DNA of 64,000 nucleotides from Streptomyces sp. NBC_00457 (lineage in GTDB: Bacteria > Actinomycetota > Actinomycetes > Streptomycetales > Streptomycetaceae): positions 5,022,001-5,086,000 of the forward strand of contig NZ_CP107905.1 in NCBI RefSeq assembly GCF_036014015.1, in the 5' to 3' direction. The position numbers and the translations under genes are program-made. Shown here in pieces: positions 18,701-26,321 of this stretch (the stretch's first letter is position 1; every line of letters begins with the position of its first letter). A model generated the notes under the pieces. That model searched no databases. It saw nothing but the letters and a program-made list of their open reading frames with translations, and was not told the origin of the DNA.

Positions 18701-19285
18701 GGAGTAGTCCAAGGAGACCCGGAGCTTGTCCGAATCACCGCCGTAGCGCCCGGATGCGGCACTCGCCGGGTCGACGGTGAGCAGGACGCCGTTGACACCC
18801 GCCTTCTTCGCGGCCGACGGGGAGTGGAGGTTGAGAGCCACCTTCTCGGCCGGGCCGGTGGCCTTTGCCTTGTTCTTCGATGACTTGGCCGCCGGTGCTC
18901 CGGGCTTCTGGGCCAAGCTCACGCCGAGCCCCCCGACGGTGACAGACGCCCCGCCGATGGCCGGGACGTCGGCGGTGGCCTTCCCGGCCTTCGGCCACGC
19001 GGCCTTCTTCAGCCGCTCACGGGTCTTGTGGGAGGCCGGTGCGGCCTTGTCCTTCGGGGCCTTGGATGTGCCCGGTCTGAGCACGCCCACCTTGTCGATC
19101 TTCGCCTCGGGCCGGTCCTCCAACTTCTTGCGAGCAGCCGGGGATTGGGCCTGCGCGGCGAAGTCGTAACCCGAAGGAACCACGACTTGTGGCAGGAGGG
19201 AAAGGGAGGCGACGACCGCGCCACGGCCGAGCCAGCGGCGAACGACCGCCCCTGGCAACCGCTTGCGGAAGGGTCTTGAAGACAC
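12737..19285 (-). CDS. Rhs/YD-repeat polymorphic toxin, 2182 residues
   Basis: The frame stays open up to 20230, but the GTG at 19285 (or ATG at 19342) is the likely start because it yields a twin-arginine-like export signal (RRWLGRGAVVASLSLLPQ). An SpvB-like entry region (SLSISYNSGSVDG, YGSC) comes first, then many YD repeats (YDALGRP, YDEQGN types), then the Rhs core end (REYDPATGRFLSVDPV, LADPTG near residue 1878). The 304-residue variable tip has an Ala/Val-rich hydrophobic helix and a final domain with VHGDEAGNF (His2091) and QIVSCHAG (Cys2130). A His/Cys pair in that order recalls caspase-fold (clan CD, C80-like) peptidases; this assignment is inference. Rhs shells deliver the tip into competitors. 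Confidence 0.85.
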   Translation of the reverse strand: MSSRPFRKRLPGAVVRRWLGRGAVVASLSLLPQVVVPSGYDFAAQAQSPAARKKLEDRPEAKIDKVGVLRPGTSKAPKDKAAPASHKTRERLKKAAWPKAGKATADVPAIGGASVTVGGLGVSLAQKPGAPAAKSSKNKAKATGPAEKVALNLHSPSAAKKAGVNGVLLTVDPASAASGRYGGDSDKLRVSLDYSSFNDVYGGNFGPRLRLVKLPACALTTPAKKSCRTQTPVTSADNDTESQTLTGTVSARTVKAGTPMLLAAAADSSGGGSDYSATSLSPTATWEAGGSTGDFNWNYPLRVPPATAGPSPSLSISYNSGSVDGRTAGENNQTSVIGEGFSITESYIERKYGSCKDDGQSGKGDLCWKYANATLVLNGKAVELVNACADKTACDSAALSQASGGTWKLKNEDGTRVEHLTGATGNGDDNTEYWKVTDASGNQYFFGKHRLPGWSDKGTTDTADDDPATNSTWNVAVYGDDSGEPCYKSTGFADSSCNQAWRWNLDYVVDTHGNASAYWYSKEINYYSKNADTTVNGTAYARGGYLNRIDYGLRSDLIYTKPAAQQVRFTYAERCVVSGGCSSLTADTKANWPDVPFDMICAANTKCTTQIGPAFFTRKRLTDITTSVWTGTGTTRRDVDTWHLEQSFPDTGDASSPSLWLKSIQNTGKANSTTAAMPPIVFGGIQRSNHVEGSGPDTLRYIKWRVRTIKSETGSTITVNYSDPDCIWGTSMPANIDKNTRRCYPVKWSQSGATPVTDWFHKYVVTSTFQDDPYGHGDTNEKYYAYENAGWGYADDEGLTKPSNRTWSQWRGYAKVVETSGNSEGPRSKKSTLYMRGLNGEKELDGTARVEKVTDSTGTAIDDSRQYAGFVRETIAYNGTEEISGTINTPWSHKTGSHTYSWGTTDSWIVQAGETVTRQKTSTGTRTVKQKTTYDTKYGMPITVEDSGDAAKTGDESCVRTSYARNTSAWLVNAVSRTETYSVPCATIPAVPDDVVSDITTAYDGQAVGVAPTKGEMTASYRVASYDVVDKAPVYQQVSSSTYDKLGRPLTATNALNRTIKTTYVPDDTGYGPLTSKTTTDPKLYTSTTDVDPAWGTATKTADANGNITEWSFDALGRLRSVWKPDRSRTLGDAASIVYAYSINNDKETWVRTDALKADGQTYNSSYEIFDGLLRSRQKQVPAPNGGRVISETLYDDRGLAYISNTQVHDNLAPSGTLANTYPGSVPASTETVFDAAGRATESIFRVYDQEKWRTKTDEQSDRTAVTAAAGGTGTLTIVDARGRVTERREYSGPVPTGTDFTRTQYEYTPGGQLKKMTGPDGAVWTYGYDLRGRKITSTDPDKGKTDTTYNDVDQPLTVTTTLDGVSRNLITDYDELGRKTGTWDGVKDNAHQLTKFTYDSLAKGQPTASIRYVGGTTGKIYSQVVTGYDALGRPKGTKTVIAATDALVADGGAPQTFTTSTTYNIDGTVQSTSMPAVAGLPAEAVTNSYNGLGLLTGTDGMTDYIQNIGYSPYGEIEETRLGTSTGAKQLQILNRYEDGTRRLSNTHTVDQTNTGNTSDVDYFYDATGNVKSITDKANGKDTQCFAYDGYRRLTEAWTPSSNDCATARSATALGGPAPYWTSWTYKPGGLRDTQIEHKATDTTTAYGYPAVNANGTGQPHTMTSVTVNGGTAKSYTHDEQGNTTKRYSSTGTAQSLTWDIEGELTRLTEGTKTTDYLYDANGELLIRRGPVKTVLYLAGQELHYDTAAKKFTAQRYYPAGDATAVRTETGLSWMVDDHHGTASMTVDATSQAVTRRYTKPFGEARGTTPPAWPDDKGYLGKPADADTGLTHIGAREYDPATGRFLSVDPVLAPDDHESLNGYAYANNTPVTLADPTGLRPDGMCGGASSSCNGGTETWTKSSSGWNWSYTKTYSQTFTYQKAGGGTGSGTMTVTVRTDGGHKSAEIVFKKGPDPKPEKKEGVFHGWAMGTNPNYDPTVSDDIDRGKLSTFQKILLGAVTVVGLGVAVAPVVAALAPGCLATAPVCAATIAEMATGGASGGSLAVGTGVSFTWAGSKVRYSETATAIGDDANTIQNFLRSTGAKGHDVIVHGDEAGNFRVDGLITHPQQIAQLVRENPHYNGGPIQIVSCHAGCGSARELAEAMGVKVTGASKHQVDLDPLAGTVREWPDGSQGNPVPWGMR

Positions 19286-19440
19286 GGTGTTTTCCCGGTT
19301 CTCGGAAATGGAAATGGGCAGGAAGCGCCCGGGCAGCGGCATCGGTGCCCGAAACGCCGGATCTCGATGGCGCGTCCGCGCAGACACACGGCGCGTTCGA
19401 GCAGAACGGACCAGAGCGGAAGAAGGCAGGGTGGGGTAGG

Positions 19441-19478
19441 GCGGGGTAGGGCGGGCCAGAAGGCCCGCCCTACCCCGC
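19441..19478. terminator. Perfect 17-bp hairpin between LamG and Rhs genes
   Basis: The 17-nt arms 19441-19457 and 19462-19478 are exactly complementary with a 4-nt AGAA loop. It starts 7 bp after the LamG-gene stop (19486, minus strand). The extreme stability suggests termination or strong attenuation between the two exoprotein genes. The left arm is continued by a second copy of a GGGTAGGGCG unit, giving a short tandem repeat. Confidence 0.8.
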
Positions 19479-19485
19479 CTCGCTC

Positions 19486-22400
19486 CTACTGCTGCTCGGT
19501 GTTGCGCCGGTTGGCGATCGTGTCGGTGGAGGTGGCTCCGGCCCAGACGCGAACGCTGTCGATCTTTCCGGGGAAGTAGCGCGCGGCGGCGCCGTTGATC
19601 TTCGCCCGGCCGATCTCGAACGCTCCGCCGCCCTGCCAGGGGGCGAAGTACGGCACGCCGTCCTCGTCGCCCATCAGAGCGCTGTCGACGTAGAGCCTGA
19701 GCGCGCCGAGCTTGGAGGTGTCGTCCGGGTCGGCTGCCGCCTGGGCGTCGTAGACGACCGAGAGCATGACCGGTACGTCCAGTTGGGCCGTGGTGAATGC
19801 GGTGGACTCGCTCTCGGTCCAGACCGCCCCGGTGCCGTCCTTGTTGGGACGACCGAACGTCCACCGCCCCTGGGTGCTGCCGGTCGGCTGCTCGTACCAG
19901 ACGCCCCAGGAGGACTGGCTCGTCCCCGACTGACCGAATACCTGCACCGCGTACGACTTGCTGGTGTCGGCGAGTTTGGCGGGGTCCAGCGTGACCCAGG
20001 CGGTCGCGGTGAACGAACCGGAGTCGTCGACGACCGGGCCTGTGGCGGTGGCGTACGCGCTGGTGCCGTTCAGGGTCATTGTCTGCGTGGTCGTGACCTC
20101 TTCGCCGATCTCCGGGTCGCCGGTGCTGAACTGGGTGAGCGCGGCCCCGTTGAGGGTGAGGTTCCGGCCGAAGCCGCTGGTGTCCTTCACCGTGGTGCCA
20201 GTCGCGTTGGCCATGTCCGTGGCGTCCCACTTGGCCACGAGCGTCGGGACCGGGTCGCCGGCGGTGCCGTCGCTGATGTCCTCGTCCTCCAGCCAGGCGT
20301 CGTGGGCGACTTCGGTGTCCGCGAGAGCGCGGGACCAGACCTTAACCTCGTCGATGGTGCCGGCGAAGTTCTCCTTGCCGGTCGCCGAGGCCCACAACCG
20401 GCCGACCTGCAGGCCGCCGGACGCCTTCCACGGGGTCACCGTGAACGGCACCGGCTCGCCCTGCGGGACGCCGTTTACGTAGAGCTGGATTGTCTGTGCG
20501 GCCGCGTCGTAGACGCCCGCGAGGTGGGTCCAGGCGTTCAGTACCGGCGGCTTGGTGCCGATCGAGCGGGTGATCGCGGGACTGGTGACGTCCGTCTGGT
20601 GCCGGTTGAAGACCCAGGCGTTGTAGGCCGTCGAGTAGTACAGCTGGAACCCGGAAGCGTTCGTGCCCGCCTGGGACAGGAGGGTGTAGTTGACGTCCTT
20701 CTTCTGCAGACGCGCCCAGGCCGAGACGGTGAAGGACTTTGTGGTGTCCAGGACCGCGCCGGAACTTGATAGGTACGCGCTCGTGCCGTTGAGCTTCGCC
20801 GCGCCGGAGCCGTTGCGGGTCAGGGTGTCCCAGGTGGCACCCGAGGAGGTCAGCGGGTGCTGGGTCGCGGTGGTGGCGTCAGTGAGGGCGTTGTCGAGGT
20901 GCCAGATCCCCGAGGGCATCTCGGCGCCCTTCACCAGGAAGCTGTAGTAGCCGGTGAGCGAGCTGTGGCCGGCCGCGTCGTAGCCCCAGACCTGGATGGT
21001 GTTCTCGCCGGCCTGGTTCGGCGTGATCGTCTGAGTGGTGGCAGCCCCCTTGGCGACGGGGATCGGAGGGGACACCGCGCCGCTGTTCAGCTTGAACTTG
21101 TAGCTGACGACGTCCGACTGGATGCCAGCCGTTGTGGCGTTGGTGTCCGCCGGGGTGAACGTGAACTTGCCCGCCGTACCCACTCCACCCGCAGCCGGGT
21201 CGGTCTCGGCCGGCTTGTAGACGCCGTCCGCGCTGGACACCACCGGAGGCGGCGGCGAGTCGGTGTCGACCCGGAAGTAGCACCAGGACGACCAGGACGA
21301 GTCCAGGACACCGCTGACGCCCCGGTCCGTCTTGTAGTAGGCCTGCGTCTTGACGCGCATCCTGTAGTCCGTCTGCGCCGGCAGGACGTTGGTCGACGCG
21401 GTGCGGGAGGCGTTGTCGGCCACCCAGGCGCCGTCCGGCGAGGCTTCGTACCAGACACGGCTGGAGCCGTCGGCCTTCCAAACCTCGAACATGGCGCGCA
21501 GTTGGGAGCTGGAGCCGTCGGCCGACTGCACCGTGGCCAGCATCTTCGGCGAGGTGTAACTGGTCGCGAAGGGCTGTGTGGAGGCGTTGCAGGCCCGCCC
21601 GGTGGTGCCCTGCTGGACACCGTACGAGGTCGGCTTGGACGGGTAGGACACGTAGGTCACTGACAGCTTGGCGTCGTTGCGGAACCGCGCCCACGCGGCG
21701 GCGTTGGACTCATCGTGCGCACTCAGCGAGAAGGTGATCTGCGATTCCTTGTTGGCGGCGTGCGACGCGACGGTGGTCGTCAGGTTCTCATTGGTCTCCT
21801 CGCCCACGTTGTCGCTGAAGCGCACCCAGTTCGCCGGCTGCGGCGGGGTGCACAGTCCGCCCCGCCCGTAGGCCACGTTCCGGTCGCCCATCAGATCCAC
21901 CCCGTTGGGGCGGGACGACCACGTGGTGCTGGAGGAGATGCTCTTGTCCACGCGGCTCAAGTCGTACCAGCGCGGATCGCAGGTGAACGTCCATTCCTGA
22001 TACACCTCCATGGTCGCGTCCAGGACCTTCTTGCCGTGGATCGACGACAGCGGGTACTCGAAGTACATGCGCTGGGTGTACGGGCTGTTGGAGCAGAGGT
22101 AGCCGGCGTAGTTGGAGCAGCGCCCGACTCCCTTGTCCCCGTCGAACTCCCAGTACTTGGTGCCGTTGGAGGCCAGCGCCGTCCAGTCGCCGAGCGCGAT
22201 GCCCTTGGTCGGCGGGTCGATGTAGAGCGGGAAGACGGTGTCCTCGCCGTGGAGCAGGGCCGGATCGGGCGTGATCTCCAGGGTGGTGCCGGTGACCTTG
22301 AGCGGGATCTCGGCCGCCGCGTCCCCGCTGCCGGGGCCTTCCGACGGGGCCGGCTCACCTTCGGCGGCAGGCAGCGGGACCCCCTCCGTGGCCTCTGGCT

Positions 22401-23235
22401 CAGCGTCGGCATCCGCCTCTGCTGAAGAAGCAGTGCGGACGAGTTGCGTGGTGACGTTGGCCGGGGTGTCACCGGCCGAGTCCCACATGCGCCCCGCCGG
22501 GCTCTCGAAGACCGGGGTGCCGTCGCCGTCGCGCGCGACGAAACCACCGTCGGCCGTCGGGGCGATGTTCATGCCGCCGCCGGAGACGGTCATCCTGATC
22601 GTCGCGAGCGCCGGGTTCTTTGCCGCCTCAGCGGTCTTGACCACGAGGACCGAGGTATAGCCGGAACTCAGCGCGGTCAGTTCCAGGTCAACGTCCGGGA
22701 GGACGCCGGGGTAGGTGGCGGTGCCGCCGTCGAGCCGGGGCTCAGGAAGCGCGGTGGGCCAGCCGAGTTGCAGCTTGTGCCCCTCATCCTCCAGCGTGAC
22801 CAGTCCGTTCCCGCTGCCACCGCCCGAGAACGTGAGATCGGCCGTCGTGTTCTTCGCCCGCACAGCGCCGTCGGCCTCGCGCACGAGGGTGGTGTCGACG
22901 GGGGCCCAACTGCCGTCGTCTTTCCTGGCACGGACTGGAGCCGCGTTCATCTCCTGTGTGAAGGTGCCGTCCGGGTTGGCGAAGACCTGGGACGACTCGG
23001 TAATCGCCGCGTCCACCGCCACGCGTTCACCGGTCTCGGCCGCGAGCGCACTCGCCTCCGACTCCGCAGTCCTGTCAGCCGCTACCGAGGCCGCCCCGTC
23101 ACCGGCGAAGGACGGAGTCGCCCCGACCCCGGTCACCGGAACCGCACCCCCCAGGAGCGTGACGGCTACCGCCCCACTCCGCACCACCTGACGCCAGCCG
23201 CGCTGCCGTCTTCGCGTAAACACGCCCCCACCCAC
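19486..23235 (-). CDS. Secreted LamG-domain protein, 1249 residues
   Basis: The N-terminus is a basic signal peptide (RRRQRGWRQVV then GAVAVTLLGGAVPVTGV). Beta-rich sequence follows to about residue 350, then a segment with a Cys/Trp-rich stretch, and two LamG/concanavalin-like domains near residues 770-920 and 1000-1230. Each carries the SFTVSAW or SFTATAWV strand and a GTIDEVKVW or GKIDSVRVW closing strand. In Streptomyces a LamG protein commonly precedes a large Rhs protein on the same strand, as here. Likely role: cell-surface adhesin or carbohydrate-binding partner of the Rhs toxin. The start at 23235 (GTG) could also be the GTG at 23223. Confidence 0.85.
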   Translation of the reverse strand: MGGGVFTRRRQRGWRQVVRSGAVAVTLLGGAVPVTGVGATPSFAGDGAASVAADRTAESEASALAAETGERVAVDAAITESSQVFANPDGTFTQEMNAAPVRARKDDGSWAPVDTTLVREADGAVRAKNTTADLTFSGGGSGNGLVTLEDEGHKLQLGWPTALPEPRLDGGTATYPGVLPDVDLELTALSSGYTSVLVVKTAEAAKNPALATIRMTVSGGGMNIAPTADGGFVARDGDGTPVFESPAGRMWDSAGDTPANVTTQLVRTASSAEADADAEPEATEGVPLPAAEGEPAPSEGPGSGDAAAEIPLKVTGTTLEITPDPALLHGEDTVFPLYIDPPTKGIALGDWTALASNGTKYWEFDGDKGVGRCSNYAGYLCSNSPYTQRMYFEYPLSSIHGKKVLDATMEVYQEWTFTCDPRWYDLSRVDKSISSSTTWSSRPNGVDLMGDRNVAYGRGGLCTPPQPANWVRFSDNVGEETNENLTTTVASHAANKESQITFSLSAHDESNAAAWARFRNDAKLSVTYVSYPSKPTSYGVQQGTTGRACNASTQPFATSYTSPKMLATVQSADGSSSQLRAMFEVWKADGSSRVWYEASPDGAWVADNASRTASTNVLPAQTDYRMRVKTQAYYKTDRGVSGVLDSSWSSWCYFRVDTDSPPPPVVSSADGVYKPAETDPAAGGVGTAGKFTFTPADTNATTAGIQSDVVSYKFKLNSGAVSPPIPVAKGAATTQTITPNQAGENTIQVWGYDAAGHSSLTGYYSFLVKGAEMPSGIWHLDNALTDATTATQHPLTSSGATWDTLTRNGSGAAKLNGTSAYLSSSGAVLDTTKSFTVSAWARLQKKDVNYTLLSQAGTNASGFQLYYSTAYNAWVFNRHQTDVTSPAITRSIGTKPPVLNAWTHLAGVYDAAAQTIQLYVNGVPQGEPVPFTVTPWKASGGLQVGRLWASATGKENFAGTIDEVKVWSRALADTEVAHDAWLEDEDISDGTAGDPVPTLVAKWDATDMANATGTTVKDTSGFGRNLTLNGAALTQFSTGDPEIGEEVTTTQTMTLNGTSAYATATGPVVDDSGSFTATAWVTLDPAKLADTSKSYAVQVFGQSGTSQSSWGVWYEQPTGSTQGRWTFGRPNKDGTGAVWTESESTAFTTAQLDVPVMLSVVYDAQAAADPDDTSKLGALRLYVDSALMGDEDGVPYFAPWQGGGAFEIGRAKINGAAARYFPGKIDSVRVWAGATSTDTIANRRNTEQQ

Positions 23236-23721
23236 CCCTTAATTCTTCATTACAAAGAAGCTGTGAGGATCATGTGTTGACCGAACGGGCTGGTCAATGG
23301 TGTCGCACATCACATGGCGCTGGGTTCCGTCTTGCTGGCAGCACGTGCCAGCGAGGCTGGAGATTTTCTGACACCCCTTAGGGTTTCACCGCATCCAGCA
23401 AGGTGCCCGCCCTAGTAGCCGTCAACTTCCAGGCCATGAGTGCAAGTTGCGGTTGAGACGCCACACGACGGCCACCCCAAAGCCTCAGGACCAGCTACGT
23501 CGCCACACTGCTCTGATCACCAGTCGCCAGCAACCGCAGCCTAGGTGTGCATGCGGCCGGGGCTTTGGATCGGGTGTCCGCAGTGCTCAGGACGCGGTCA
23601 ACGGCGATGCCTCCGGCGGGGATCGGCCGACAGATGCCGCTCTTCGGCCGGCGTTCCTGCCCCTGCCCCCGGCCCCAGCATCGGTCCGATGCCGTAAACA
23701 GAATGGCCCATATCCGTCAAC
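23236..23721. promoter_or_regulatory. Divergent regulatory region with two palindromes
   Basis: This 486-bp gap separates the LamG gene (leftward) from the nuclease-like gene (rightward). TTGACC at 23277-23282 and GGTCAA at 23292-23297 form a palindrome with 9-nt spacing, about 42 bp upstream of the LamG start, a plausible operator. A second palindrome, GCTGGCA/TGCCAGC, spans 23334-23352. No coding frame in the rest looks real. Confidence 0.45.
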
Positions 23722-25866
23722 ATGATTCCTAGCAACCGGCACACTGACGCCACGTCAGGTGTACTGTCGGCGGCTATGGGACACCTGATACGCCCTCGGG
23801 CGTGGGCGGAACGAACCATAGGCATGCCCGTGTTGCCGGGCAAGCGGTCACAGTGGATCGGCACGCTCCGAGACGTGATCGGGGAGTTGACTGCCAACCA
23901 AGCCGTGTCTCCGAACGGACACACCTCCTTGCCCCAGGCCGGTGGCCTGAACCGGTCCCAGTTACAACGACTCGTTCGATCAGGACTGCTCTCCCGCGAG
24001 GGTCCGGTCCTCCTGCCCAGTGCCGCGGCCCGAGCCTGGCACCGAAGCGGCGATCCGTCCCTGCTGATCGAGACGCTCCACATCAACGTCAGATTCGTCG
24101 GCGAGGCCATGCACGCCCTCGCTTCCGCGCCCCTCACGCACGACCAACTGCTCCGCCTGGCGCGCGAAGAGTACGACCTGCCGTGGGCCACGACTGGCCC
24201 CGTGCACAACCGCACGGCGTGGCTCTCGGTCACCGGTATGGTCGACCTCTTCGACCGCCACCTCCACCTGACCGACTCGGGCCGTGACGTCCTGGCCCGC
24301 CTCGCGCTCGGGACGCCCGCATCCGATGACACCGGCGTGACCACACGACTCACGCTCGCCACGGGAGCCGTGGCCGATCTGATCGACTCGTTGGACGAGA
24401 CCGAACTCCGGGCGCGGGCGGATGGCGCCAATCTCTACATCCCGGGCACTTCCGCGAACGGTGGCAGCCTGGACGCACTCCACATGCTCACAGAGGCAGC
24501 GATACCGTCGATCACGGACACGGATTTCGTCCGCTTCGTGCGGGCCAACTTCCCCAAGGCCCGGACCGCGGCCACGGCACGCACGGCGAAGGAAGCTCTG
24601 AAAGCTCTCGGACTCATTCAGCGGACGTCGTCCGAGACCTGGAGCGCCACGCCCGGCGCTATCGCATGGATCGAGTCCGGGGAAGCGCTTGACCTCGCGC
24701 GCACCGTCCATGCCTCGCTCGCCTTCTTCGGCGAAATTCTGGGCGAGCTGAACGCGACAGGTCGGCTCACCACCGGAGCGCTCGCCGAGCGGAGTGTGCG
24801 TTACCTCCCCAACCGGCAGAGACCCCTCTCCCGGGCCGCGGTCAACACGCGTCTCAACCTCCTGGAGGCATGCGGACTCGTCTCCCGTCTCTCGCAGACC
24901 GTCTACCGCACGACCCCTCTCGGGCTGGCGTTCAAAGACTCGCTGCCCTGCTTGAGCCAGGAAGACGCCCTGTCCGACAGGCCGGCCGACACCCGTGCCG
25001 ATTGCAACCCGTCCGGCCGTCCCGATGCCGATCGGCAGAGCGCTTCCCCTGGGGAGGACATCGCGGCAGAACTGGAGAGAGCCGCACGCGACAGCCCGAA
25101 CCACAAGCGTTTGGAGAAGGCCGCCGTCGCGGCCCTGGGATATCTGGGGTTGCCCGGTGAACACGTCGGCGGTAATGGACATGTGGACGGGCGCGTACGC
25201 TTCGGCATCGGAGCCGGTTCCGCCATTCTGGGCGTGGAGGCGAAGTCCGCGGCTAATGGGCGCGTTGTGGAGCAGCCGTTGTTCGGGCTGGCCGACCACC
25301 GGGCGGAGATCGGCGCTGAAATCACCCTCCTCATCGGCCCGGGGTTCGAGCGCCGCATGCTCAGGGAAGCCGATGACGACCCGGCCATCGCCGTCATCGA
25401 GACCGAGTTGCTGGCCGAGGTCGTCCGCCGTCAGGACCACACACCGCTGACGCTCGACCAGTTGGCGCCCCTCGTTGATCCCGCGCTGCGTGCGGCCCAG
25501 CGCCGAGAAGCCCTCAGCGGGTACTGGCAGGCGCAGGAGGTTCGCAGCCAGGTCGAGTACGCGATCGTCGGTCTCTTGAACGCGGAAGCCGAAGACCCCC
25601 TTGAAGAGGGAGGCTGGCTCGATCTCACCTCCATTCGTCGCGGGCTCCGAAGCCGCGGCTACCGCGTCGGGGAGGACGAAGTGGAGGAGGCCCTCGCGTT
25701 CTTGGCTTGGAACCGGATCGGCGTGGTGCAGCGGTCCGAGCGCGGCTATCGCTGTACGGCCGGTGTGCACGCCGCCGGCATGCGCATCCGGGCGCTCGGA
25801 CACCAATGGTCGGCGGCGGCGCATCACCGGGAGGTGCGACCAAGCGATAAGGAGAGCCAGCCGTAA
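23722..25866 (+). CDS. Winged-helix plus PD-(D/E)XK nuclease-like protein
   Basis: The protein has 714 residues from ATG 23722, or 696 from ATG 23776; neither has a clear ribosome site. The N-terminal 400 residues are helical with several winged-helix-like units (LNRSQLQRLVRSGLLSREG, LTHDQLLRLA, AVNTRLNLLEACGLVSR). After an Asp/Pro-rich linker, helix LEKAAVAALGYLGL leads into a domain with GHVDGRVRFG (Asp489) and ILGVEAKSA (Glu506, Lys508), the D...ExK pattern of restriction-like nucleases. The C-terminal 150 residues again look winged-helical. No helicase or methylase is nearby. Location in an accessory region suggests a stand-alone restriction or defence nuclease; that is inference. Confidence 0.7.
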   Translation: MIPSNRHTDATSGVLSAAMGHLIRPRAWAERTIGMPVLPGKRSQWIGTLRDVIGELTANQAVSPNGHTSLPQAGGLNRSQLQRLVRSGLLSREGPVLLPSAAARAWHRSGDPSLLIETLHINVRFVGEAMHALASAPLTHDQLLRLAREEYDLPWATTGPVHNRTAWLSVTGMVDLFDRHLHLTDSGRDVLARLALGTPASDDTGVTTRLTLATGAVADLIDSLDETELRARADGANLYIPGTSANGGSLDALHMLTEAAIPSITDTDFVRFVRANFPKARTAATARTAKEALKALGLIQRTSSETWSATPGAIAWIESGEALDLARTVHASLAFFGEILGELNATGRLTTGALAERSVRYLPNRQRPLSRAAVNTRLNLLEACGLVSRLSQTVYRTTPLGLAFKDSLPCLSQEDALSDRPADTRADCNPSGRPDADRQSASPGEDIAAELERAARDSPNHKRLEKAAVAALGYLGLPGEHVGGNGHVDGRVRFGIGAGSAILGVEAKSAANGRVVEQPLFGLADHRAEIGAEITLLIGPGFERRMLREADDDPAIAVIETELLAEVVRRQDHTPLTLDQLAPLVDPALRAAQRREALSGYWQAQEVRSQVEYAIVGLLNAEAEDPLEEGGWLDLTSIRRGLRSRGYRVGEDEVEEALAFLAWNRIGVVQRSERGYRCTAGVHAAGMRIRALGHQWSAAAHHREVRPSDKESQP

Positions 25867-25907
25867 GCCCTAACTGTGCTTCTGGAGGCCATCCGCCATC
25901 CCTAGTG

Positions 25908-25997
25908 TCACCATGGACGCAGATCCTCGGGCACCGCCATCGAGGGCAGCACGTGCGCACCGCCCGCAGCCGCCGCCATGGCCGCGAGAATCGCCAT
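25908..25997 (-). CDS. Possible 29-residue peptide
   Basis: A short frame starts with ATG at 25997 behind GGAGGGCTGAGG (about 8 nt to the start). It encodes an Ala/Met-rich peptide beginning MAILAAMAAAAGG and ending DLRPW. It follows the 57-residue small gene on the same strand by 45 bp. Only the ribosome site and position support it. Confidence 0.25.
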   Translation of the reverse strand: MAILAAMAAAAGGAHVLPSMAVPEDLRPW

Positions 25998-26042
25998 GGC
26001 GATACCTCAGCCCTCCAGCACTGTCAGGCCGACACGGCTCCC

Positions 26043-26216
26043 TCAATCTGACACCACCTCCGGTGGGAGGTCTCGAATCCCTCCCACTGATGAAGCTCCC
26101 GCCACGCTCGGATAAACGGCGCCCACGTCCGGCAGGAGTTCTCGCACCTGGCGCAGTAGCACGCGCATCACGAACAGCCCTGCGACAGTGACCCATCCCA
26201 TGGCGGTCCACCCCAT
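26043..26216 (-). CDS. 57-residue small membrane-type protein
   Basis: ATG at 26216 is preceded by GCGAGGAGG with 8 nt spacing, a strong ribosome site. The N-terminus is hydrophobic (MGWTAMGWVTVAGLFVMRVLL) and may be one membrane helix. It is followed by a soluble tail ending DLPPEVVSD. No family recognised. Codon use is high-GC at third positions in the first half. It lies between the nuclease-like gene and the IS elements. Confidence 0.5.
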   Translation of the reverse strand: MGWTAMGWVTVAGLFVMRVLLRQVRELLPDVGAVYPSVAGASSVGGIRDLPPEVVSD

Positions 26217-26321
26217 GGAGTTGCCTCCTCGCCTCAGGCACCAGGCTCCTCGCCACCAGGGCCGAGATCTTTGCTACCCGGAAAGGTAAATCTCTCTCGG
26301 TGTGCAACTGATGATCACCGA

